Shown one piece after another: positions 1 through 9,377 of a stretch of 64,000 nt of DNA. Every line of letters starts with the position of its first letter. Position 1 is the stretch's first letter. The position numbers were made by a program, and so were the translations under genes. The notes beneath the pieces are model-generated. The model was not told the DNA's origin. It made no database searches and saw only the letters and a program-made list of their open reading frames with translations. The DNA comes from Siderastrea siderea (taxonomy: Eukaryota; Cnidaria; Anthozoa; Scleractinia; Rhizangiidae), in assembly GCA_964030785.1 (NCBI GenBank), contig OZ034979.1:35456984-35520983 (forward strand), in the 5' to 3' direction.

Positions 1-538
1 TGGAGAGGACTTTTTTGCACTGTTCTAGGCATTTCACCTTAAACAAGTCCTTGCCACATGGCACTGTCATAGTATGACCGCAAAATGGTAGGGTTTTCTT
101 CACAATCTCTTGACAATTTTTTTCACACTCTTGGTAGCAAAGATTACGACACAGGTCAGAGCACCCTCTGATGAGTTTGGAACATTCCTCTGTACAGATG
201 TACTCATCATGCTCCAGGTCCTTAGGATGACACAACCTTTTGCACGCGTGACCGCAGTGCAGGCGCACCCCACATGGCCTTAGACATCCCCCGTCAGGAA
301 CTTTTTCGTTGAAATCTTCGGCTTTTTCAGCTGTTACTTCATCACGGTGGATTTGACAGACAAGAGGGAGCGCATTTCCGATGCTTCCGCTTGATTCCAA
401 ATCCGCCACAATCTTACGCCATATTTCACTGTGTTTGGAGAGCAGATCAAAGTTGCCAATGCAGTAGAACCCCCTCTTGGCCCGGGAGAGGGCCACACAG
501 GCACGGTTCACTATCTTGATAAAGCCAACTTTTTCATC
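1..538 (-). CDS. ZNFX1-like protein, partial paralog (helicase end and first NFX1 zinc fingers)
   Basis: The minus strand is open from about 538 to the window edge. It starts at DEKVGFIKIVNRACVALSRA, the last helicase motif (VALSRA), followed by GFYCIGNF and then Cys/His-rich NFX1-type finger repeats (for example CGHACKRLCH and CGHTMTVPC). It aligns closely with residues of the complete gene at 30715-38926 but differs at many positions, so it is a paralog and not a recent copy. ZNFX1 proteins are SF1 RNA helicases with NFX1 fingers that act in RNA sensing and small-RNA pathways. The upstream part of the helicase is missing: just before 540 the sequence switches to an interspersed repeat. A possible splice acceptor (gaccag before GATGAA) sits at the switch, so this is either an exon edge or a truncation point. 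The 3' end lies outside the window. Confidence 0.85.
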
Positions 539-763
539 CTGGTCAGTTTCTTCGAAAAGCAAGAAGGAAATAACTTTTGCTAGTTGTTTCTGGGAATCGA
601 TGCCTAATAATAACGGCCAATAAGAGGCGAGCATTGTAGCGCGTGACAAGGCATTATTGACCTACTTTTATTTAACCAATGAAAATTTCTGAAACGGTCG
701 GTTTCTGAGAAATCATAGAGCCGGAAAAGCAATATTCTCGGAAATAGACTTCTTGCAGGTTCT

Positions 764-770
764 TATATAA
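764..770 (+). promoter_or_regulatory. TATA-like box within repeat R1
   Basis: TATATAA is followed about 100 bp later by a consensus-like splice donor (AAAG|GTAAGT, GT at 866-867). The spacing fits a promoter, short first exon and donor. The second copy keeps the downstream block and has TTGTATAAGC here, plus another TATATAAG near 54667. No transcript evidence is available. Confidence 0.3.
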
Positions 771-1124
771 GCAGCAGCTGAATTACCGTGAATTCTTAGT
801 GTTGTTCCACAAATCTAGGGTATAACCTGTTTTACTGAGAAATTTACTGACACATCAGTCTAAAGGTAAGTAATTTTTGTATTTTTGTCCTAACCGGCCT
901 TGTGAAGAAAGAGATACCTGGATAGGAAGGTATGCCTAAATCGATGCATCAAGGCTAGTGCTTTTGAGACGTCTCGTATTTTACAAGTTAGACGGCGTGT
1001 GGCACGGCAAACTCCTTTGAGCTTTGCGGCCAGAGGCACCCAACGAGAAAATGTTAGCTAAACACTTGAAATAGATTGTCTCAGGGCTTTCTAAAGGTAT
1101 ATTTGTGTAAGCTAATACAGGTTG

Positions 1125-1419
1125 ATCTGTTCGGCGTTTTTAGCTGAAAATTAAAGCCGCAGGAAATTTTAGGAAACAGAATCCTATCCGCCGAATTTCC
1201 GAGCTGCTGATGGCTCTCCGAAAATGCTAAATAACCTTATTTCAAGTATTTCATCCTCTGAACGACATATTTGTCCCTCCGAAAACAATAGGAATTGATA
1301 GGAATTGATAATTCCTCTTGTTACGTAAGTCCGAGGTGATGTTTCGCCAAGGAAATCTCTAGTTTTCGCTGGAATTAAATGCGTCAATATCTCAGGCGCC
1401 TTATGCCTTCCGAACAGAT
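1125..1419. mobile_element. MITE with ATCTGTTCGG terminal inverted repeats, copy 1
   Basis: The ends are ATCTGTTCGG and its complement CCGAACAGAT. The whole ~295 bp matches the reverse complement of 23845-24104. The R1 copy at 54640-55430 lacks it, which acts as an empty site. An apparent 67-codon frame inside (1184-1387, -) comes from the repeat. No transposase; superfamily not determined because the target duplication is unclear. Confidence 0.6.
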
Positions 1420-2019
1420 GTTCCGCGAAACGAACCTTTGAGTGCCCCTGCTTCTCAGCAGCCCATGGGCACGACTTGGTTTCAAACGCCGTGCCGTGCT
1501 GCCACCGTAAATTATTAGTGCGTTTTTACTTTACTGATTTGTTAGTACAACTCTGGTAAGTGTTTCGTTTTGGAACAGCTATTAAGTTCGACCGAATTTA
1601 ATTCTACATCTGAGCCATAGGTTTTGTTTTTAACATCTTTATTGATACACAAGACACAAACAAAAAAAATACAAAAAGCTGGGTAGCATACAGAATAAAA
1701 GAAAACAATATATATAGCGTACGATGTTCAGGTGAAATTACGTTGCAAAGTATATGAGTTATTATATTTTTAACTATTATCGCAAGCGACATGATGTATA
1801 CAATTTTTATTATAGTCTGCAGAGAGAGGAGTCTTTTCAGTTGAATACTAATTAATTAATATTTTCCAGGTTATAGTTAAAAGGTAGTTTGTTGATAAAT
1901 TCCTGAATGAAGATGGTCTCACTATTTATCTTGTTTGAATATATGTATTTGCGCATAGATAGGGTGGTGTAGTTAAATTTCCTTTTTTATTTTTGTTTCG
2001 TGGGAGTTCGAGATTATAC

Positions 2020-3330
2020 CAAACAGGACTTCCTCAACGGTAGGAGAGATCTGACAAGAGTTTGTTTCGTTGAACCATTGTACAACTTTTAGCACAAAAA
2101 TCTTAGTAAACGGGCATTCAATAAATGTATGTTCAATAGAGTCCTTATCCCCACAATACAGGCATTCATCATCAGGTTTGATGCCAAATCTGAATAATTA
2201 ACTCTTTCTTTGTAACTACGATCCTATGAATTAATTTAAATTGAAACTCTTTTAGCTTAGTTTCTTTGCAGGTGGTTTTCAGTAATTTGAACTGAATCTT
2301 ACTCCACGATTCTTTGTTTACGGATAGGATTTCACTCCAGCGTTTGGGGCCAGTTTGGTCCTCGGTGTGGGTTTTTGAGGTAAGCAATTTGTTCTCCAGA
2401 TCATAGTTACTCGAGGGACTGGTTATGAAACTTTGCAAGTTTCAAAGGCCTTAACAAAGGTGCTACAATTTATGTTGAAAGTACTACGACAGTGCACAAT
2501 CTTTTGTTTTACGTTCGCACACTATAACTGAATAAGTTAACAGTGACATTCTTATTGGTTAGTTGCTCATGCAAAATTCAAAACCTATTGTTGTTTGTGC
2601 ACCGTCAAGGCTAAAAACGGTAACAAAAACATAAAACAAAGGACTTAGCTGAACTTCATAACCAGATTCTTTCATTAACTATGTCCAGATAAATGTAAAC
2701 GATTTTGTTTTTACCATGTCTGCAATTCCCTGAGGGACTACAAGATTCGAAACCGAGTAAACTAGTTGTGTCAGACCTAAGGTTTTTAGAATAGTGGCTC
2801 TTCCGAATATTGTTAGATCTCTTGTACTCCACGTATCAAGTTTGGTTTGTAATTTCAGAATCTTTTGGTTGAAATTAAGCTCAGCATTTCCTTTTTTATC
2901 ATATGAGAAATGTACCCCAAGAATTTTCACTGGCGGATGAAACCATTTTATGCAAAGCGGTCTGTTTCTGTTATTTGCCATTTTCCCAACCAAATTGCCA
3001 TTCGGTGCGTAGATGTTGCATAACGAGAGTTTTTGACCATTCAGAGATATCGAAATTAACACTATTCTGCCTGTGTTGTTGGAATAAGAATGGTCTCATT
3101 GAATTTGCACAATGGGATTAATTAAGATACACACACCCTTACTATGTTTAGTACCATGCGAGAAAAATAGCTTGCCACCCCATTCATTTTTCCAAATATT
3201 TTCGTCGTTTGGTTCAGAGAACGTTTCTTGTAAAAAATAAACATTCGTTTTTTGGTCTTTCAATTACGAAAAGATCGTCCTCCTTTTGGTTTGATCTCTA
3301 ATTCCCCGAACATTGAGAGAAAGGACATCG
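2020..3330 (-). pseudogene. LINE ORF2 remnant: endonuclease start joined to RT end
   Basis: Pieces in order on the minus strand: LSLNVRGIRDQTKRR and FLQETFSEPN with WGGKLFFSHGT (endonuclease N-terminus), NIYAPNG, then directly NNRNRPLCIKW, VKILGVHFSYD and DTWSTRDLTIFGRATILK (region after the RT palm), then FQFKLIHRIVVTKKEL and, in another frame, the C-terminal knuckle CLYCGDKDSIEHTFIECPF. These are typical L1/Tx1 blocks. The YADD-type RT catalytic box is absent because of the internal deletion at about 2990-3000. Frameshifts separate the pieces, so this is a dead copy. Confidence 0.8.
2421..2664. mobile_element. Possible ~240-bp TIR insertion in the LINE
   Basis: CTGGTTATGAA at the left and TTCATAACCAG at the right are inverted copies and bracket sequence with no LINE similarity that separates two RT blocks. 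No target duplication is obvious, so the limits are tentative. Confidence 0.35.
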
Positions 3331-3821
3331 AACTTAAACGAATTTTGCGTATGCATATCAATTGCGACAGAAGAAAGAGAAAGTTAAAAAAAATAGCTTA
3401 CAGAAACACGCACGTACACTTAAGCGATTATTAACTAAATGCAACACGCCGAGTTTGCCAGCAGAGCTACGCAAAAAAAAAAGAAAAAAAAAAAGAAATA
3501 GCTTCGTAAGAGTTTCCTTTCTGCAGGGTTCGCTTTGCGTTCCAATCCCCAAAAATCAAACTACCTAAAACAGTCCCTAGCTTGGCAGAGTTTGTTTACC
3601 TCTAGAGATAATCTAAGTCTTCCAATTCGTCGATCTTGATCGGTCTTCCTCATTTCTGGAGAGGTCTTGACGTATATTTTGCCATCCAAAGACCAGGCAC
3701 TTATCAATTCGCCGTCTCTACGCATTTCGTTCGCCTTGTTAATAATTCTTCGCCTATATGATGTCAGATTTTCGTTCAGAAAAATTCTGTCAGATGCTAC
3801 GCGTGTATAGCCGCGGTCGAG

Positions 3822-3959
3822 TGAGGTGCGGGATTGCGGAAAATTAATTCAGAGTTTAAAAGAACGAGGCATATAACAAATGTGCTGTTTTGTTATTCTT
3901 TTGTTATCCAATGAGATGCAAATGAGTGTGAGGCGTTTTTCTGCAATCCCGCACCTTAG
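3822..3959. mobile_element. 138-bp MITE with 13-bp flanking direct repeat
   Basis: Ends are TGAGGTGCGGGATTGC and the complement of TAAGGTGCGGGATTGC. The element interrupts LINE ORF1 and is flanked on both sides by AGCCGCGGTCGAG (3809-3821 and 3960-3972). A 13-bp target duplication is unusually long for a small DNA element. Confidence 0.65.
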
Positions 3960-3972
3960 AGCCGCGGTCGAG

Positions 3973-4688
3973 GTTGGGAAGAGGTTGGATGCTGATCTAT
4001 TTCTCAGCTTCGCTCTTGATTTATACAGTTTAGATTTGACTTTATGACTTACAAACTTGACGATTATTGGCTTGTTGACCTTCCTTTTAAGTTTGTGGAC
4101 AATTTCAATGTCATTAGGTTGGACTGGCACTTCAAGCGCTTCTGCAATTTTCATAACAACCTCTTCAGGCGACTCATAAGCGCTTTCTGGAACTCCATAT
4201 ATTTCTAGAGAGTTTTTTCTAGTATATTGCTCTAACCTGTCCTGTAATTCATACAGCTCATAGATGACCTCTTGTTGGTCGTTTAGGCGATTTCTTAGAG
4301 TGGTCATCTCCTTCTCTGCCTTCTTCTCTGGCTTTGCCAATGACGTCTTGAGGTTAGTTATTTCGGTGTTCTGTTTAGTGACTGTGGATTTTAATTCACT
4401 CATATCGCTGCTTAGTCTCTTGTTTTCCGTGAGGATATTGGAGACTGTAATCTGGATGTCCACTAACATCTCTTTTAGTTCTGAGAGACTAGGCTCTTCA
4501 GTTGCTGTACCTTCTTGAGGTAATTCTGTCATCAGTGTTTCTTCCACGTGCTCGGCCGCCATGTTTGCTCGTTTGGCTAAACGAGTTAGTTCTTCCTCTG
4601 TCGAGCCTCGTGCTCCTCTTTTATGTTTTCCCCCTTTCTTACTCATCAGCTGGCCAAGGAGGTTTTTAGACGCTTGTTTGTCTCCCAA
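3973..4688 (-). pseudogene. LINE ORF1-like protein (coiled coil plus RNA-binding domain)
   Basis: The frame runs from 4688 to 3973, where the small insertion disrupts it; it then continues to a stop at 3849. Residues about 65-155 are heptad-rich with many Leu/Lys/Glu (for example LTENKRLSSDMSELKSTV), a trimer-forming coiled coil. After that comes RKNSLEIYGVPE and VHKLKRKVNKPIIVKFVS, the RRM-like region of L1-type ORF1 proteins, which bind the element's RNA. A second ATG frame starts slightly upstream near 4705 (MADDNPWE), suggesting an early frameshift. The frame ends in insert-derived residues. Confidence 0.75.
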
Positions 4689-4740
4689 GGATTGTCATCA
4701 GCCATAGTTGTCTGAGTCGTACTGCAGTGGAACCATGACA

Positions 4741-5414
4741 GTAGCACGACGCTTCAGGGCACCCAACAGTTAGTTAATTCGGAGAATACAGTATGTTGCC
4801 CAGTTTTCGTACAAAAAGAACTTTATTTGATTATTTCCGTCGGTCATTTAAATCTTCGTCAACCGAAGAATTCCAAAAATAAAAGGAACATTTCAGCTAT
4901 AAATTGCCGGTTTTGCCGGGCTTTTTGACGAAGAAGCAGGTCAGTGCGGACAATTTCTTTCGAGGTGAGTAAAAGTTTAGAGGCTAATATTTGCACTTTT
5001 CACTGCACAGTAAAGGTATTGTAGATGAACAAATAGCCCGTTTTGTAGGTAATTTTGCACGGAACTTCATGATTTTTGGACAGATGATAGATAAAAGATG
5101 AAAGTGAATGGAAGAACTTTCAACACCAGCTTAAATATAACTGCTCCTGAACTTTAGCGGTGAGAATCTTCGCATACAGTTTCGACCTACTGTGCCAGTT
5201 TTCGTACACTTAGCTGCGCCTTTCTCAAAACCTATTTTTAAATAAGTTAAAGAACTGAATTTTAAATTTTATTGTTCGAAAACTAATAGTCACAAGTGCA
5301 GCAAAGATTACACAACAATCCTTGCAAAGTACAATACACTACATGTATTTGTTGTGGTATAACAGCGACGCTTTACATCCAGGTCATGCAAAGGTGACGA
5401 ATATTTCATAAACT
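4741..5414. other. No gene; repeated GTACGAAAACTGGGC motif
   Basis: No coding frame was recognised. The complement of the motif GTACGAAAACTGG occurs near 4803-4816 and near 5196-5212. The same motif brackets 23140-23362, suggesting a small dispersed element whose limits are not clear. Confidence 0.35.
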
Positions 5415-7230
5415 TAGGGGCCAACCATTTAACTTCTGAGGGGGGGGGGGTTGGGTGATTTTGGAAAAAAAAAATTCCTGCAAGTGCGTTTGCGTAAGAA
5501 AAAAATTCCTGCACAAGACTATTGTCCAAAAAAAAAATTCACGCACGTACAGTAAGCTGGAAAAAAAATTCTGGCGAGATGTTTCCTGGGTTGACACATT
5601 GAACTTTATCAGCAGACTGTTAAAAGATTTTAGCATCGATCTGGACTTGGGTAAGAGGGATTCTTTGCACAATGATGTGTCCCCCTCAGATGGTTTTTTC
5701 TTTACATTTATAGTGCCTGTGGTAACCAATCTTGATACATGTTTTCTGAACTTCGAGATCACGGCTGGTGTTGTGATTTGAAGAACAATGTTTTAAGTGC
5801 ACTCTAAATCAAGAAAGCCAGAATGGCTGTTGGAACATGAAGTAAACTTAATTAAATATCCATCTGATACAAAACTGGAACGAGTTCTCCTGTAGCAGCC
5901 TGAACGCTTGTCAAGTACGTAAACGTGTAGGGATAGGAGGTGTGTCTTTATAAAGTGTCGTATGCCTCGCATACCGTATGTATTCCCTCTCTTGTGGAAT
6001 ATTAGTATACAAGCTCGTTATGTCCATGGATACAAGGATTGCGTTCTCTGGAACTTTAGTCCTCTCCATGAAATTAATGGAGTCAGTTGGCTGTATCAGT
6101 CTTTGAGATATGACTTCTGTTGTTGTGCTAACTGCTGGAGGTATGTCAACAAATGCTGATAACTTCTCTGTTGGACCTGAAACTCCCGAAATTATAGGTC
6201 TCCCAAGTCGGTTTGTGGATTTTCGTAAGGGTATAAAAATAGGCTGGAATTTGAGGCGGGTTTGGTGTTTGACAAAGCCATTTTTCAGTCATTTCGTTAA
6301 TGTGGTGTTCATTGTGAAGTACTGTAATCAATTGTTGTACTTTGCGGGATGTCTCTTCAACCATAGGTACTGCAAGAGGCCTCAGTAGTTTTCCATGTTC
6401 GTGCATGTTGTGTAATTGAATTTGCCCCTCGTTTTTTTCCCAAGAAAGTCTGGGATGAAGCCCAAATAAAGTTTGCAAGTGAGGAAAATGATAAGAATCA
6501 TCATCCAGTTTTCACATGGATGTGATCTGCGGATGTCTGTCATCGTTGAAGCTTTGGTAGGATAAGTGACGTGGCCAAAACACTCTTATTCTACCACATT
6601 CAAATACAGGTGAAGAGAGAGTTTTTTCTCTTATAAGGAAAAACAAAACAGCATTTCGGCCCCTCTCCAGGTGGATGGTAATTGGCCTCTTTGCTTACTA
6701 TCAACAAAGAGTCATCTTTTGAACCACCTGGAGCTTTGTTGGCCAGAGCCAAGAAAGCTACTTGGAACTACAACAAAGAGCATTAGTGATCAGAGTGAAA
6801 GCATGTAGAAGAAACTCCTGTTTTTCAGAGTTATGACATGTTAATTTGACTTCTGGATAAGTCAGAATGTTAAGAAAGAGTTGATATTAGTCCGATTAAA
6901 AGAAAAATCTGGGATCTAAATAGTAACTTTCGAAGGGCAACATTTCCGCTCAGAATATAGGAAATACGTCTTAGCTACTTCAATTTTTCAAAATTTTCTG
7001 GGGGAGCATGCCCCGAGACCCCCTAGAAAGGTGACGCCTTCAGCGTCACAACAGACGACTATGCCCTCAAAAATCTCACTCTTTGGCAACAAATCAACTT
7101 GAGAGCTCTATGCAGATTATTTTTGGCTTTGTAATGTGTAATTAAGGTGCAAGTGGGATTAAACCTTTCTCTGAGATAGCTCTCTGAAGCAACTTATTGC
7201 TGTACTGGTGGTTCTGAGTTTGATATAACA
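5415..7230 (-). mobile_element. hAT/Penelope chimeric TIR element, copy A (one end)
   Basis: The left end, TAGGGGCCAACCATTTAACT, is the terminal repeat also seen at both ends of 40780-43083 and at 22587. The sequence is an inverted, diverged copy of about 41280-43083. It holds a Penelope RT fragment on the minus strand (6478 to about 6000, including TEKWLCQTPNPP and TLTKIHKPT) and a degenerate hAT C-terminal fragment on the plus strand (KKVWDEAQIKFASEEN at about 6443, then stops). The opposite terminus is missing; similarity fades near 7230. Most open frames here are on the wrong strand of the Penelope fragment. Confidence 0.7.
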
Positions 7231-7689
7231 AGAAAAGAATGCGGTTCATTATCTACCTTTAAATCGTATCAAGAAAAGTGGATCAACTTTGGAAACAATG
7301 GCATTGTTTTCTTTGATCGGTTTTGGACATATAAGGTTAAAACCCCAATTAGTTTGGAAACAATGCCTTCCCAAGCTTCAAATTTCCGACAACTGCTCAA
7401 GCGGGAAATTTGAATCTTCGGCGAGCCCAGAAGTAAGGAACATTTCCCCCGGGGGGAGGGATAGAGGCGATATTCACAGACTAAAAAGACTGGCGCTGGG
7501 GTGGGTGGTGGGTGATGTGTGTGTACGGCTAGTACTAAGCGAGCGAATTCCTCGCGGGTTGCTTTTTCTAAGGCTTTACGTAAAAGTCGCAAAGAAATTA
7601 TTATCATTTTTTCCACTCTGCACTTCTTGTGCTCGGATTTTCATTACGCACTTAGTTCTCTCAAGTGAACAGCATTTAGAGTCTCTTTC
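7231..7689. other. No gene recognised
   Basis: Short overlapping frames exist on both strands (7269-7729) but none shows a known domain or convincing codon use. A G-rich stretch lies near 7449-7460. Confidence 0.3.
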
Positions 7690-8115
7690 AGCAACGATTG
7701 AGTGCGTAGGTTTATCACGCGGTGACTGACAGAAGTATAAAAGCTTCAAATCTCCCGCTGGATAAACATCCCATTAGTTTTTCCTTTCAGCTAGTTTGAA
7801 ATAAGCATTCAAATCTCGCGCTTTATAAGTCGTGAATAATTATTTCAGCATTGAGTGTGTTTGCTTTTCTCATCACGCGCTTGGTTATTTAAATCTCGCG
7901 CCCCATGAAATCATGAATAATTATTTCAGCATTGAAAATACTCGCAGTTTTTATCACGCGCTTGGTTATTGAAATCTCGCGCCAGATTCAAATATGCACT
8001 GCATTGATGTCGTAAATAGTTTTTCTTTCGGTAGGGTTTGTACTCGTAAGCGTGATAACGCGCAAGCAAATAACATTCAAATGCCGCGCTGCATAAATAT
8101 CGTAATTTATTTTTC
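7690..8115. repeat. Diverged tandem repeat, about 80-100-bp unit, four copies
   Basis: Each unit contains a TTATCACGCGCTTGG-like block, then AAATCTCGCGC, then a TAATTATTTCAGCATTGA-like block. Recurrences of the CTCGCGC core are near 7750, 7814, 7896 and 7977, with a final diverged unit near 8080. No gene overlaps it convincingly. Confidence 0.55.
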
Positions 8116-8431
8116 CTGGAATCAGCAAACAATTCCAGTGTAAATTAAAGATATGGAAAATACGCCACTCGAGTCCCAGGTAAAGTTTCGTATGAACTTC
8201 ACGAGTGATCTATTTTCCACTAAAACACTCTTGTCTATAAAATAAAAATGCCAGGTAGAAACAGTGACCAGGTCACTTTAGTTACCAAGCTCCACATGTG
8301 AAGACGCCCATGAAACAAAGGAACAAGGCGAGAAAATCTGATCCTAAAAATAAACTTTTCAAAATGATTAATTTCAAGCGGCGTGTTCGTTGATTGTCAT
8401 GTCTCCGCATGAACTCGGTTGCTGAAGCTGG

Positions 8432-8652
8432 TTGCGGATGAGGAAGTATTCCTTGTCAAGTTTCTTGGCAATTTCGTTTTGTCATGTGTAGAGAGTGAAA
8501 AAATTTTCCTTGGACGTGTTAACCTTGCTCACGATGATTAGTATCCTTGTTCAAAAAACTGGTACCATAGTCTTTGCACAAAGAGACTTGACATGGAAAA
8601 ACTGGTCAAATGTTGTTGTATATGCGAGAAAATACGGTATGAATGCCAGGGC
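8432..8652 (+). repeat. Dispersed repeat R2, copy 1
   Basis: Nearly identical in the same orientation to 19797-20008, sharing for example TTCCTTGTCAAGTTTCTTGG and GACTTGACATGGAAAAACTG. The open frame at 8495-8722 lies in the repeat and is not supported as a gene. Confidence 0.7.
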
Positions 8653-9373
8653 TTTTCTCGCGCGCCAGGGTAGAGAAAATCAAACTTGTCAAGGAAAACG
8701 TGCTCTTGTGCAATCAGGTTAAAAAGTTTCGCAGCTTTTTTTTACGTGTAAAAGAGCGAACACCGCGCACAGTTGTCCACACCGAGTGGTTGTTGAACTG
8801 ACCATTTGGCTACAAAACGTTTTTTTGTGATAAATTCTTAGTCGTACTTTTTCATTGTGATGCCGCCTTGCACTTAAAACAGATGAAAATTGGCCAAAAA
8901 TTTGTTAGACATTAGCTTATGTCTAATTTTGCGGAATTGTATTTAGACAAGAAGACAATCGCCTGTATAAGGGAGGACGTCATTGCATGGAGAATCAATT
9001 TACCCTGACGTGTTTGATGTTGTGCGTTGTGCCATAGGTTGTGCGTTGTGCGATCAATTAGCACGCTATCAGACCTGCGTAGTTTGCCCAAACGTTGCTG
9101 AGATGATTGACATTATTCAAATTTTGTTGATATGGTGTTCAGAAGTCAGCCGTTTGTAGAAATTAAAAGCTTCAACTTTGTTCTGTAAACTAAAAGTTTT
9201 TTTACTTGAAAATTCTGGGTATATGAATAAATCATGGCTTTTACAGTATTCCGGATTCTGGAAAGAGTACAGCGAAGCAGGGGAACAAACGTGCTTAGCT
9301 TACTTCACTACAAATTACTATCAAAAGAAGCCAGAATTATCGTGGGCAATTTTACCTGAAGATGGATATGACT
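8653..9373. other. No gene recognised; one unexplained open frame
   Basis: A 101-codon frame (9178-9483, +) reads SGFWKEYSEAGEQTCLAYFT and runs across the boundary of the TTAA element that starts at 9378. It could be a decayed gene fragment, but no family was recognised. Confidence 0.25.
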
Positions 9374-9377
9374 TTAA

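Larger units (their letters stand above)
545..1615. repeat. Interspersed repeat R1, copy 1 (interrupted by a MITE)
   Basis: This stretch matches 54640-55430 in the same orientation over several blocks: the segment around 575-720, the segment with TATATAA and GCAGCAGCTGAATT, the AAAGGTAAGT donor-like site, GATACCTGGATA, and the block from GACTTGGTTTCAAACG to the LINE junction near 1615. Copy 1 holds an extra ~300 bp (1125-1419) that copy 2 lacks. Each copy has a TATA-like box and GTAAGT sites, so it may derive from a gene's promoter and first exons. No coding sequence was recognised. Confidence 0.65.
1616..4735 (-). mobile_element. Decayed L1/Tx1-like LINE with internal deletion
   Basis: Read on the minus strand, this is a non-LTR retrotransposon. 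First comes an ORF1 with a coiled coil and RNA-binding region (4688 to about 3973), then the start of an APE-type endonuclease (about 3330-3065), then a join straight into the last part of the reverse transcriptase and a C-terminal Cys/His knuckle (about 2990-2020), then a 3' tail ending near 1616 inside repeat R1. Most of the endonuclease and the catalytic RT are deleted and several frameshifts are present, so it cannot move on its own. Two small insertions lie inside it (3822-3959 and about 2421-2664). The 5' boundary near 4735 is approximate. Confidence 0.8.

Noticed and set aside
5962..6388. Plus-strand frames beginning MPRIPYVFPLLWN
   Set aside because: They are the antisense of the Penelope RT fragment; the same antisense frame appears at 42265-42534.
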